Source: Methanosarcinales archaeon (GTDB taxonomy: Archaea; Halobacteriota; Syntropharchaeia; Alkanophagales; Methanospirareceae). Taken from it: a stretch of 9,338 nt of DNA. The position numbers were made by a program, and so were the translations under genes. Below are positions 1-5,948 of the stretch, in pieces; within the stretch, counting starts at the first letter, position 1; each line of letters opens with the position of its first letter. The stretch is taken from contig JAODGP010000068.1 of assembly GCA_025464345.1 (NCBI GenBank), positions 1 through 9,338 on the forward strand, read 5' to 3'. The notes under the pieces are model-generated. The model searched no databases and was not told the DNA's origin. It saw only the letters and a program-made list of their open reading frames with translations.

Positions 1-2
1 AA

Positions 3-76
3 TGGGCCCGATGCGATTCGAACGCATGACCTCCGCCTCGTCAAGGCGACGTCATAACCACCTAGACCACGGGCCC
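3..76 (-). tRNA. tRNA-Val (anticodon GAC)
   Basis: Read on the minus strand this is a complete 74-nt cloverleaf. The acceptor stem GGGCCCG pairs with CGGGCCC, the D stem is GTC/GAC, the anticodon stem is TCGCC/GGCGG around the loop TTGACGA, and the T arm is ATGCG-TTCGAAT-CGCAT. The discriminator base is A. Positions 34-36 read GAC, which decodes GUC valine codons. No CCA is encoded: the bases after the discriminator are TT, so CCA must be added enzymatically. No intron is present. The gene is divergent from trxB and shares a 36-bp spacer with it. Confidence 0.96.
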
Positions 77-77
77 C

Positions 78-85
78 TATAATAA
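78..85 (+). promoter_or_regulatory. TATA box for trxB
   Basis: TATAATAA is centred about 31 bp upstream of the trxB ATG. With the usual spacing of about 27 bp, the transcript would have only a 4-6 nt leader. No Shine-Dalgarno precedes the ATG, which fits near-leaderless initiation. Confidence 0.45.
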
Positions 86-99
86 TGCAGCAACCATTT

Positions 100-107
100 A
101 AGATAAA
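100..107 (-). promoter_or_regulatory. TATA box for tRNA-Val
   Basis: The minus strand reads TTTATCTT, centred about 27 bp upstream of the mature tRNA 5' end. That is the standard archaeal TATA distance if transcription starts at or near the tRNA. Confidence 0.5.
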
Positions 108-112
108 TCATC

Positions 113-1012
113 ATGATAGAAAAAGAACTGATCGTGATTGGTGCGGGACCCGCGGGCATGACCGCAGGTATGTACGGTGTAAGAAGCGGTCTGGACTCCC
201 TGGTACTTGAGCGGGGGGTATGTGGAGGATTGTCAAACGAAGCTCCGGAGATTGAGAATTATCCTGGTTTCGGCGAAATAAACGGAATGGAGCTGGCATC
301 GAGGATAAAAGAGCATGTGATGAAATATGTTGAGATACGGGAGCTGGAGCGGGTGGACGAGATAGAAGCGGAAGCAGACGGGTTTGAAGTCAGCACGGAT
401 AAGAACTCCTATCACGCAAAAGCGATTGTAATATGTACGGGGACCAGACACAGACGGTTGGGAGTGAAGGGAGAGGGGGAGTTCCTCGGTAAGGGCGTAT
501 CATACTGCGCCGCCTGTGATGGCTTCTTCTTCAAGAACAGGAATGTAGCTGTGGTTGGCGGTGGTGATTCTGCTGCCAGGACTGCGCTGTACCTGTACAA
601 TCTCGGCTGTCAGGTCACGCTGATTCACAGACGGGACACACTCAGAGCGGAGCGGTATCTGCAGCGGAAACTGGACGACGCAGGTGTTAATATCTGCTGG
701 AATTCAGTTGTGCGGGAGATAAAAGGCGACAAAGCGGTAAAAAGCGTTGTCATCGCTACCCAGGGTGTTGAACGCGAGCTACACGTTGCTGGCGTATTCG
801 TTGCTATTGGGGAAGATCCAAACAGTGAACTGGCAGCGAAGATCGGTGTCGCACTCGATGAGAAGAATTACATAATCACCGATAAAAGCCAGAGGACAAA
901 CATAAACCGGGTATATGCGGCAGGTGATGTTACTGGTGGTCTGAGACAGGTGGTTGTTGCATGCGCAGAAGGTGCGATTGCCGCTTCATCTGCGTATGAA
1001 GATCTGGTATGA
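113..1012 (+). CDS. trxB: Thioredoxin reductase (NADPH type)
   Basis: This 299-aa protein has the normal length for a low-molecular-weight thioredoxin reductase, the cytosolic FAD enzyme that reduces thioredoxin. An N-terminal FAD Rossmann motif GAGPAG is at residues 10-15. The redox-active CAAC disulphide is at 132-135, followed by DG. A second nucleotide-binding motif GGGDSA is at 149-154, and the C-terminal FAD motif AAGDVTGG is at 269-276. HRRDTLRAE at 172-180 is the basic signature that binds the 2'-phosphate of NADPH. It therefore looks NADPH-dependent, unlike the F420-dependent reductase known from some methanogens (inference). The start is the first ATG after a plausible TATA box. The stop overlaps the rnhB start as ATGA, so the two genes are probably translationally coupled. 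No thioredoxin gene is in the window. Confidence 0.95.
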   Translation: MIEKELIVIGAGPAGMTAGMYGVRSGLDSLVLERGVCGGLSNEAPEIENYPGFGEINGMELASRIKEHVMKYVEIRELERVDEIEAEADGFEVSTDKNSYHAKAIVICTGTRHRRLGVKGEGEFLGKGVSYCAACDGFFFKNRNVAVVGGGDSAARTALYLYNLGCQVTLIHRRDTLRAERYLQRKLDDAGVNICWNSVVREIKGDKAVKSVVIATQGVERELHVAGVFVAIGEDPNSELAAKIGVALDEKNYIITDKSQRTNINRVYAAGDVTGGLRQVVVACAEGAIAASSAYEDLV

Positions 1013-1620
1013 GAATAATAGGTATAGACGAAGCGGGGAGGGGGGCTGTAATAGGCTCCCTCTTCGTCGCCGGTGTGGTGAACTTTGAAGGGCTGGATGC
1101 GATAGGCGTGAGGGATTCAAAACGGCTAAGTCCGAAGAGGCGAGAGGAGCTTGCTGCTATCATTGAGGGTACCACCGATGTTCATGTTATAGAACTGACT
1201 GCGAGAGAGATAGACGAGCGCAGGAAGTGGCAGAGCATGAATGAAATCACAGTTGAGCTGTTCTCACACATTATTGAACTTCTACAGCCAGACAGGGTCT
1301 ATGTTGATGCCGCGGATGTCAAGCCAGCACGGTTCGCATCCCGTATCATGAAGAGATGCGATCGGGATGATATCGAGATAATCTCAGAGTTCAAAGCGGA
1401 CACCAATTATCCAGTGGTCAGTGCGGCATCTATAATGGCGAAAGTGTATCGCGACCGGTCAATTAGAGCACTTTCTGCTGAAATAGGTGTGGAGATAGGC
1501 AGTGGATACCCATCAGATCCAAGGACCATCCGGTTCCTGAAACGCATACTGAACGAGCAGCAAAATCATATTCCTGTGTATGTACGGCGGTCATGGAAGA
1601 CGATAGAAAAGCTGAAGTGA
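1009..1620 (+). CDS. rnhB: Ribonuclease HII
   Basis: This 203-aa archaeal RNase HII cleaves the RNA strand of RNA/DNA hybrids and initiates removal of misincorporated ribonucleotides. The N-terminal signature DEAGRG at residues 7-12 supplies the metal-binding D7 and E8. The remaining predicted catalytic acids are D100 (in YVDAAD) and D131 (in ADTNYPVVSAAS). The conserved AK..RD segment is at 144-149 and the archaeal/eukaryotic GYPSDPRT motif is at 167-174. Length and motif order are complete, so the enzyme should be active. The ATG lies inside the end of trxB (4-nt ATGA overlap) and there is no separate promoter, which points to co-transcription and reinitiation. A functional link between the two genes is not obvious. 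Confidence 0.96.
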   Translation: MRIIGIDEAGRGAVIGSLFVAGVVNFEGLDAIGVRDSKRLSPKRREELAAIIEGTTDVHVIELTAREIDERRKWQSMNEITVELFSHIIELLQPDRVYVDAADVKPARFASRIMKRCDRDDIEIISEFKADTNYPVVSAASIMAKVYRDRSIRALSAEIGVEIGSGYPSDPRTIRFLKRILNEQQNHIPVYVRRSWKTIEKLK

Positions 1621-1630
1621 AGAGATCATA

Positions 1631-1638
1631 TTTATATA
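1631..1638 (+). promoter_or_regulatory. TATA box for tfb
   Basis: A perfect TTTATATA lies just past the rnhB stop. Its centre is 27.5 bp upstream of the tfb ATG, the same distance as from TATA box to 5' end at both flanking tRNA genes. This implies a leaderless or nearly leaderless tfb mRNA. Confidence 0.7.
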
Positions 1639-1661
1639 GTTATGGTTAAGGTGGTATTAAG

Positions 1662-2594
1662 ATGGCAACCCCAAAGCGGGAGAAGGGAGAGGGGAAGGAT
1701 GAGAAGCAGGATAAGGTAGAAATAAAAGAATGTCCGGAATGTGGTTCTAAGTGCCTGATTCGTGATTATGACAAGGCGGAAATATTTTGTGCTGACTGTG
1801 GGCTGGTGGTTGCTGAGAATATCGTAGACATGGGACCTGAATGGCGTGCCTTCGATTCCGAGCAGATGTCCAGGCGTGCGAGGGTCGGTGCTCCTCTTAC
1901 TTATCGTATCCATGATAAAGGGCTGAGCACACTCACCAACTGGGGAACAGCACAGGGCGGTGAGCAATACAAACTGAAGAAATGGCAACAGCGGACGCAT
2001 ATAGCGAATACAACAGAGAGGAGCTTCATATTCGCACTGTCCGAGATAGAGCGGATGGCATCTGCGCTAAAACTGCCGGTGAATATCCGAGAAGCTGCGT
2101 CCATGCTGTATCGCAAAGCGATGAGGAAGCATCTTATTCGTGGACGGAGTATTGAGGGTATCACCTCTGCTATTCTGTACATTACGTGCAGGCAGTATGG
2201 TGTGCCGCGAACACTTGAGGAGATAAGAGAGGTATCCAGGGTGGGGCAGAAGGAGATATCGCGTGCTTATCGGTTCCTGCTGCGGGAACTGGACATCAAG
2301 GTATCGCCCGCATCACCCATCGACTTCGTACCCAGGTTCTGCTCCATGCTCGGACTTGGTGGTGATATAAGAGCGAAGGCGATAGAGATAATAAAGAGGG
2401 CTTCTGAGAAGGAACTGACCAACGGACGTGGTCCAATCGGCATAGCGGCTGCCGCTATTTATATCGCCGCAATATTGAATGGCGAGCACCGAACACAGAA
2501 AGAGGTATCAGATGTGACGGGTGTCACGGAGGTCACGATAAGGAACAGATATAAGGAATTATCGGAGCAGCTGGATATAGAGGTACTGCTCTAA
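1662..2594 (+). CDS. tfb: Transcription initiation factor B (TFB)
   Basis: This 310-aa archaeal homologue of TFIIB recruits RNA polymerase to TBP-bound promoters and reads the BRE. After a charged, Lys/Glu-rich tail (1-22), an N-terminal zinc ribbon has CPEC at 24-27 and CADC at 43-46. The B-reader/B-linker region is at about 59-95, with the family core EWRAFDSEQ, RVGAP and IHDKGLST. Two cyclin-fold repeats follow at about 118-208 and 215-306. The second ends in the BRE-binding helix-turn-helix (TQKEVSDVTGVTEVTIRNRY). It is full length with no missing Zn ligand. It has its own TATA box and little or no leader. Its stop overlaps the convergent DUF99 stop by 4 bp, leaving no room for separate 3' UTRs. 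Confidence 0.97.
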   Translation: MATPKREKGEGKDEKQDKVEIKECPECGSKCLIRDYDKAEIFCADCGLVVAENIVDMGPEWRAFDSEQMSRRARVGAPLTYRIHDKGLSTLTNWGTAQGGEQYKLKKWQQRTHIANTTERSFIFALSEIERMASALKLPVNIREAASMLYRKAMRKHLIRGRSIEGITSAILYITCRQYGVPRTLEEIREVSRVGQKEISRAYRFLLRELDIKVSPASPIDFVPRFCSMLGLGGDIRAKAIEIIKRASEKELTNGRGPIGIAAAAIYIAAILNGEHRTQKEVSDVTGVTEVTIRNRYKELSEQLDIEVLL

Positions 2595-3160
2595 TAGAAG
2601 TAACGCAGTGCTGCTCTTGCCGTCATCTTCGCCACTCTCAGTGGCTCCGGTATCTTACCATGCTGGATGAACCTGTTGAGTATATCCTGCGCATCATGCT
2701 CATCCATACCAAGAAACCGTATGAGGATCTCATGCCCGTTACGTAATCGCACAGGGGTACGGTCACCCAGTCGGCGATACGCCTCTAACCTCAAATCGAG
2801 TCCTCTATCAGAGAAATGGTGCTTTATATGCTCTTCCAGACCCGATGATTCCTCATACGTTATGCATATGAGTGGTATCCGCAGAGTTGCATAGATCCTC
2901 TCCAGATCCACTATGTTGAACCAGCTGATAACACAGCCGTTGAGCATCATAACGTTTATATCACGCCGTTGCAACGAATCAAATAACCGCAATATGCCTT
3001 CTGTTGCGTCTATTCCTCCCACTGTTATCGTCTGAAAAGCGATACCGTCTATAACCATGTCCGGACGCATAACAATACCCGCGAGCATTGATCGCTCGTA
3101 ATCACGTACGAAGCTCTCAGCTATGCCAAGTACCCGTATACCACGCTTATGCAGTGTCAT
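2591..3160 (-). CDS. DUF99 family protein (endonuclease V-like fold)
   Basis: The chosen 189-aa protein starts at the ATG at 3160 and matches the archaeal DUF99/UPF0215 family: IRVLGIAESF (8-17), DGIAFQTITVGGIDATEGI (38-56), MMLNGCVISWFNIVDLE (71-87), and a C-terminal HGKIPEPLRVAKMTARA helix (168-182). DUF99 is related in fold to endonuclease V, but its cellular function is unknown. Where EndoV-like members have acidic residues, this protein has Ala (GIA) and Asn (LNG), so nuclease chemistry is doubtful (inference). A reading frame extending upstream to 3211 would run into the tRNA-Tyr 3' half, so I rejected that start. No promoter lies between the tRNA and this ATG at a useful distance, so it is probably co-transcribed with the tRNA. 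It converges on tfb with a 4-bp overlap. Confidence 0.88.
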   Translation of the reverse strand: MTLHKRGIRVLGIAESFVRDYERSMLAGIVMRPDMVIDGIAFQTITVGGIDATEGILRLFDSLQRRDINVMMLNGCVISWFNIVDLERIYATLRIPLICITYEESSGLEEHIKHHFSDRGLDLRLEAYRRLGDRTPVRLRNGHEILIRFLGMDEHDAQDILNRFIQHGKIPEPLRVAKMTARAALRYFY

Positions 3161-3178
3161 TGGTGATACAAATATAAA

Positions 3179-3289
3179 TCCCGCCTCCCGGATTTGAACC
3201 GGGGACAGCACGGTTTCCGCGCATGTGTTGGGAGGTGGTCAAAAACTCGCACTACAGCCGCGCACTCTTCCAGACTGAGTTAAGGCGGG
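3179..3289 (-). tRNA. tRNA-Tyr (anticodon GTA), intron-containing
   Basis: The minus strand gives a 111-nt precursor and a 74-nt mature tRNA. The acceptor stem CCCGCCT/AGGCGGG has the C1-G72 pair and A73 discriminator typical of archaeal tRNA-Tyr. The D stem is ACTC/GAGT. The anticodon stem CGCGG/CCGTG (plus an extra G-C) encloses the spliced loop CTGTAGA with anticodon GTA. The variable loop is CTGTC and the T arm is CCCGG-TTCAAAT-CCGGG. No CCA is encoded. The anticodon loop is interrupted after position 37 by a 37-nt intron. The DUF99 start codon is only 18 nt past the 3' end. Confidence 0.93.
3215..3251 (-). other. tRNA-Tyr intron (37 nt, canonical position 37/38)
   Basis: The intron is defined by a bulge-helix-bulge fold built from the sequence. 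The anticodon stem is followed by the 3-nt bulge AAA. A 4-bp helix then pairs CTGT of the anticodon loop with GCGG near the intron's 3' end (with G-U pairs). The second 3-nt bulge is AGT, followed by a short GCG/TGC helix inside the intron. Cutting after the second base of each bulge removes 37 nt and restores a 7-nt loop. The tRNA splicing endonuclease would be the processing enzyme. Confidence 0.85.
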
Positions 3290-3311
3290 TTGGTTATAAT
3301 AATGTTATATG

Positions 3312-3320
3312 TATATAAAA
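3312..3320 (-). promoter_or_regulatory. TATA box for tRNA-Tyr (and probably DUF99)
   Basis: The minus strand reads TTTTATATA, centred 27 bp upstream of the tRNA-Tyr 5' end. The only TATA-like stretch between the tRNA and the DUF99 ATG is 11-18 bp from that ATG, too close to serve it, so this box probably drives both. Confidence 0.65.
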
Positions 3321-3362
3321 AGTTTCATCATGCATCGCATCACAGCGCGAAGTTCGGCGCAA

Positions 3363-3376
3363 CCGGCGTTTGCCGG
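3363..3376 (-). terminator. GC hairpin downstream of the CBS gene
   Basis: CCGGC-loop-GCCGG, a 5-bp stem with a 4-nt loop, lies 12 nt past the CBS gene stop and before the tRNA-Tyr promoter. There is no U tract right after it, so it may be a 3'-end stabiliser rather than a terminator. This call is weak. Confidence 0.25.
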
Positions 3377-3388
3377 GGGTAGCCATTT

Positions 3389-4777
3389 TCATCTGGAGTA
3401 GAATTCCCGTGCACATTCCGGCTTCCTTGTCAGTAGCTCTCGTGTGGTGGCAATGCCCACGAGCATCCCATTTTCTACTACTGGCAGTCTCTTTATGTGC
3501 GTCTTCGCTACGAGCTTGCACATCTCGTCTATTGATGCTTCGGGCTTGATAGTTACCAGAGGTGTTGCCATTATTTCTCTTGCTCTTACTTCTCCTGCCC
3601 GCCGGCTCTTTGATAGCACTTTCAATGCCACGTCGCGTTCAGTAATAATACCCACAGGTCTTCCACTCGCGGTTATCACCACACATTCTGCGCCCTGATC
3701 CATATTAGCCGCTATTTTACTTACCGGCGTGTCTTCGTCTTCGGTGATGACTGACCGAGTCATTATCTCCCTGACCGTCCCTTCCCCCGCTCTCCCACTC
3801 TTTCTGAATAAATATGTGAGTGCTGAATGCACTGCCCGTTTACATCTACTCGCTAAAGACCGCGCTTCTGGGTGATAAACCCTTTTTATACACCCCGGCT
3901 TCTTTGTCAGGATATTTCCAATACTCACAACACCGATGAGTGCTCCGCTCTCAACCACGGGCAACCTTTTTATACCCTTCTCTACCACGAGTTCACATGC
4001 TTCTTCAACTGACGTTTCAGGCTCGATTGTAATCAGTGGAGATGACATTATTTCCTTCGCTTTTACCTCACTCGCATCTCTATCCCTTAGCAGAACTCGT
4101 GAGACGATATCCCGGTCAGTAATAATCCCCGCGGGTTTTCCACCCGAGGTTATCACCACGCTCCCTATACCCCGTTCCGCCATGTCCTTCACTATCTGGG
4201 TAACCAGAACCTCTTCGTCTTCCGCAATGACCGGGCGTGTCATTATATCTCTGACCTTCATCAAATCAATTCGTTTATGTGCCCCTTTGAATGGTTTAAC
4301 TCCTTCTCTCACCCACAGCGTGAATTCCTGAAAAATGGTCGTTCTCCTTCGCCCAGGTTCTGAGAAGTCCTCATCCGCAGAGAGTTCAAAATCAAGTTTA
4401 TATCTGCCAGGACGTGGAGGTATGAAATCCAGTATTGCCACCTCACCTCTGTGAGTTGCAGTATATTTGCCCAGAAAACGCTGACCTGCATAAGCAGTCC
4501 TGAAGAGCGAAGCGAACTCCATGAGTGACCTCTTCTCAGTGAACAGAACTTTCCCGCTGTGATCGGCGAGTGACAATCTGTAATTATTGAATTGAAGCCC
4601 GATAGAAGGTTCATATCCGTACCACTTCACCGTCTCACTGAACCTGAAAGCGAGTCCTATTCTACACCATTTCTGAGTGGCAGTTATTTTAAAATAGGCG
4701 GAGATTCTTATCGTTCCGTTCTTCTTATCACCTTCAAACCTCGCTACTTCTCGCCCCGTTTCTCTCCTGAGTTTCAT
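3389..4777 (-). CDS. Four-CBS-domain protein with an unknown N-terminal domain
   Basis: The product has 462 residues. Residues 174-301 and 335-460 each form a Bateman module (two CBS domains), with VR(D/E)IMTR, VVIT..G.P.GIIT(D/E)RD, EIM..PL.TI.PE.S and IKRLPVVE..L.G motifs. CBS pairs usually bind adenine nucleotides or SAM and act as energy or metabolite sensors. The ligand here cannot be read from sequence. The two modules are about half identical by eye, pointing to an internal duplication. Residues 1-165 are beta-strand-rich with many aromatics (KWYGYEPSIGLQF, FQEFTLWVREG) and match no domain I recognise. There is no signal peptide or membrane segment, so it is probably cytosolic. The ATG overlaps the stop of an upstream decayed frame as ATGA. 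Partner and output are unknown. Confidence 0.9.
   Translation of the reverse strand: MKLRRETGREVARFEGDKKNGTIRISAYFKITATQKWCRIGLAFRFSETVKWYGYEPSIGLQFNNYRLSLADHSGKVLFTEKRSLMEFASLFRTAYAGQRFLGKYTATHRGEVAILDFIPPRPGRYKLDFELSADEDFSEPGRRRTTIFQEFTLWVREGVKPFKGAHKRIDLMKVRDIMTRPVIAEDEEVLVTQIVKDMAERGIGSVVITSGGKPAGIITDRDIVSRVLLRDRDASEVKAKEIMSSPLITIEPETSVEEACELVVEKGIKRLPVVESGALIGVVSIGNILTKKPGCIKRVYHPEARSLASRCKRAVHSALTYLFRKSGRAGEGTVREIMTRSVITEDEDTPVSKIAANMDQGAECVVITASGRPVGIITERDVALKVLSKSRRAGEVRAREIMATPLVTIKPEASIDEMCKLVAKTHIKRLPVVENGMLVGIATTRELLTRKPECAREFYSR
3398..3775 (-). repeat. Bateman module copy 2 (CBS3-CBS4)
   Basis: Codons 335-460 form the second module, ending in TRKPECAREFY. One single-residue gap separates it from copy 1, and by-eye identity is about 50 percent. 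A basic linker of about 33 residues joins the copies. Confidence 0.75.
3875..4255 (-). repeat. Bateman module copy 1 (CBS1-CBS2)
   Basis: Codons 175-301 of the CBS protein form the first of two tandem modules. It aligns almost without gaps to the second and ends in the matching tail TKKPGCIKRVY. Confidence 0.75.
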
Positions 4778-4965
4778 TTGTTCATTCCGGATACGATTTG
4801 CTCAATAGAGGAGATACCATCCGATCTATAAGAGATTATGAGAATGCCATCGTCAAGCTTCTCAAAAAGCTCTTCCTTCTGATCTTATGTCATTGCCACG
4901 TCATGCATCTCAAGCTGGTAGACCTTGCTGTACTTGAATAACAGATTAACCGGAGTGAACTTTGA
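4774..4965 (-). pseudogene. Decayed 3' end of a gene formerly upstream of the CBS gene
   Basis: One minus-strand frame reads a protein-like 25-residue stretch (KFTPVNLLF...HDVAMT), a TAA at 4887-4885, then 36 residues containing DQKEELFEKLDDGILIIS and ending ...EQIVSGMNK. That second stretch stops in a TGA that overlaps the CBS ATG as ATGA. The composition looks coding and the ATGA junction is what a coupled operon gene would leave. But no usable start codon exists, and the in-frame TAA splits it. I read it as the remnant of a small partner gene. It could also be an untranslated leader that resembles coding sequence by chance. The family is not recognised. Confidence 0.4.
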
Positions 4966-4972
4966 TTAACTA

Positions 4973-4988
4973 TTTATGTAATATAAAA
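4973..4988. promoter_or_regulatory. Candidate bidirectional TATA region (csl4 / CBS side)
   Basis: The AT-rich stretch holds TTTATGTA and ATATAAAA on the plus strand and TTTATATT on the minus strand. The second plus-strand box would start csl4 transcripts near 5012. The minus-strand box would start transcripts near 4958, just inside the decayed frame upstream of the CBS gene. Confidence 0.4.
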
Positions 4989-4999
4989 TTAATAGAAAA

Positions 5000-5581
5000 A
5001 TGGTGCGAGTGAAGGAGATGGAGAGAAGGGATAAGATGGTATTGCCGGGCGATTTCCTTGGCACTTCTGAGGAGTTCATCCCGGGTACGGGAGTGTATGA
5101 TCATGGAGGTAATTTGTATGCTTCTTATATTGGTGATGTCAGCATAGGCAGTAATAGAGTTATAAATGTGATACCGCGGGTGGATACGCCCCCGACGATT
5201 GAGGAGGGAGATGTGGTGATCGGTCAGGTTGTGGATATAAAGGATAACGTAGCAATAGTGAATATAGGTTGTGTGAAGGGCAAGGAGAGCCGTGAAGTCG
5301 CTGCTCCCGGTCAGGGCATCATCCATATATCAAATGTGAGAAACGGTTATGTGACGGAATTACAGCAGGAGTTTGGTTATCTTGACGTGGTAAAAGCGAG
5401 GGTAATAGACGCAAAGACGTTGAGGTTGAGTACCAAAGCGAAGGATCTGGGTGTGATAAAGGCGATGTGCATGAAATGCAAACGCGATTTGAAGAGGAAA
5501 GGGAATGTACTTACGTGCGATAGATGTAAGCATGTGGAGACGCGAAAACTTTCAGAAGACTATGGTAAGGGTCTGATATGA
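5000..5581 (+). CDS. csl4: Exosome RNA-binding subunit Csl4
   Basis: Csl4 caps the archaeal exosome (Rrp41/Rrp42 ring) and helps select RNA substrates for 3'-5' decay. The sequence shows the N-terminal VLPGDFLGTSEEF motif (14-26), an S1 RNA-binding domain at about 69-146 (GDVVIGQVVDIKD... GIIHISNV...), and a C-terminal zinc ribbon with CMKC at 157-160 and CDRC at 173-176. It ends in the family-typical DYGKG. The longest frame gives 193 aa. Internal ATGs at 5018 and 5036 are also possible. The last lies just before VLPGD, has a purine-rich AGAAGGG 5 nt upstream, and gives a length nearer to known archaeal Csl4. I keep 5000 as the outer bound. The stop overlaps the rpoL start by ATGA, so the two are coupled. 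Confidence 0.93.
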   Translation: MVRVKEMERRDKMVLPGDFLGTSEEFIPGTGVYDHGGNLYASYIGDVSIGSNRVINVIPRVDTPPTIEEGDVVIGQVVDIKDNVAIVNIGCVKGKESREVAAPGQGIIHISNVRNGYVTELQQEFGYLDVVKARVIDAKTLRLSTKAKDLGVIKAMCMKCKRDLKRKGNVLTCDRCKHVETRKLSEDYGKGLI

Positions 5582-5871
5582 GGGTTGAAGAGAAGAAGAG
5601 GGTGAGGATAATAGAGCGGAGTGGCAGGGAACTGAGAGTGGAGCTACCGGGCGAGGATCACACGCTGTTAGCGCCATTGACGTCCAAACTGCTGGAGAAT
5701 GAAGATGTGGATATTGCCACGTATGCAATCAAGCATAAACTGATGGGCACACCTGTCCTATATGTGAAGATGAAAGATGGGGATCCATTAGAAGCGCTAA
5801 TATCTGCCGCTACCGCTCTTGCTCAGGAATACGCGGAATTTATGGAGCGATATAAGGCGGCAATAGTCTAG
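5578..5871 (+). CDS. rpoL: DNA-directed RNA polymerase subunit L
   Basis: This 97-aa protein is the archaeal counterpart of eukaryotic Rpb11, which dimerises with RpoD in the assembly platform of RNA polymerase. Family hallmarks are PGEDHTLLAPLTSKLL (24-39), DVDIATYAIKHKL (43-55) and GDPLEALISAATALA (68-82), followed by a C-terminal helix. It overlaps csl4 by 4 nt (ATGA) with no promoter of its own. Its last four codons and TAG stop (5857-5871) are also the first 15 nt of the tRNA-Gly gene: they form its acceptor 5' strand and the beginning of its D arm. Processing of that tRNA would therefore remove the stop codon from the message. Confidence 0.95.
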   Translation: MRVEEKKRVRIIERSGRELRVELPGEDHTLLAPLTSKLLENEDVDIATYAIKHKLMGTPVLYVKMKDGDPLEALISAATALAQEYAEFMERYKAAIV

Positions 5872-5927
5872 TGGCAGGACACGGGCTTCCCAAGCCTGTA
5901 ACCCGGGTTCAAATCCCGGTTGCCGCA
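5857..5927 (+). tRNA. tRNA-Gly (anticodon CCC), overlapping the rpoL 3' end
   Basis: The 71-nt cloverleaf has acceptor GCGGCAA/TTGCCGC and a D arm GTCT...GGAC. The anticodon stem CGGGC/GCCTG surrounds the loop TTCCCAA (anticodon CCC, reading GGG glycine codons). The variable loop is TAAC, the T arm is CCGGG-TTCAAAT-CCCGG, and the discriminator is A. There is no intron and no encoded CCA. The first 15 nt are shared with the end of rpoL, whose TAG lies in the D arm. I find no good TATA box about 27 bp upstream, so it is probably transcribed with csl4-rpoL. aRF1 begins 21 nt after the discriminator base. Confidence 0.95.
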
Positions 5928-5948
5928 TTTTAAAGGAAGCAGAAGAAG

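Noticed and set aside
3161..3211. Upstream extension of the DUF99 frame
   Set aside because: Those codons are the tRNA-Tyr 3' half and spacer. Family similarity begins after the ATG at 3160.
3325..3331. C-box-like ATGATGA on the minus strand, hinting at a C/D-box guide RNA
   Set aside because: No D box or second box pair follows at a suitable distance before tRNA-Tyr.
4592..4831. Plus-strand 79-codon frame opposite the CBS gene start
   Set aside because: It is antisense to the CBS N-terminus and the decayed frame, with no promoter or ribosome-binding site.
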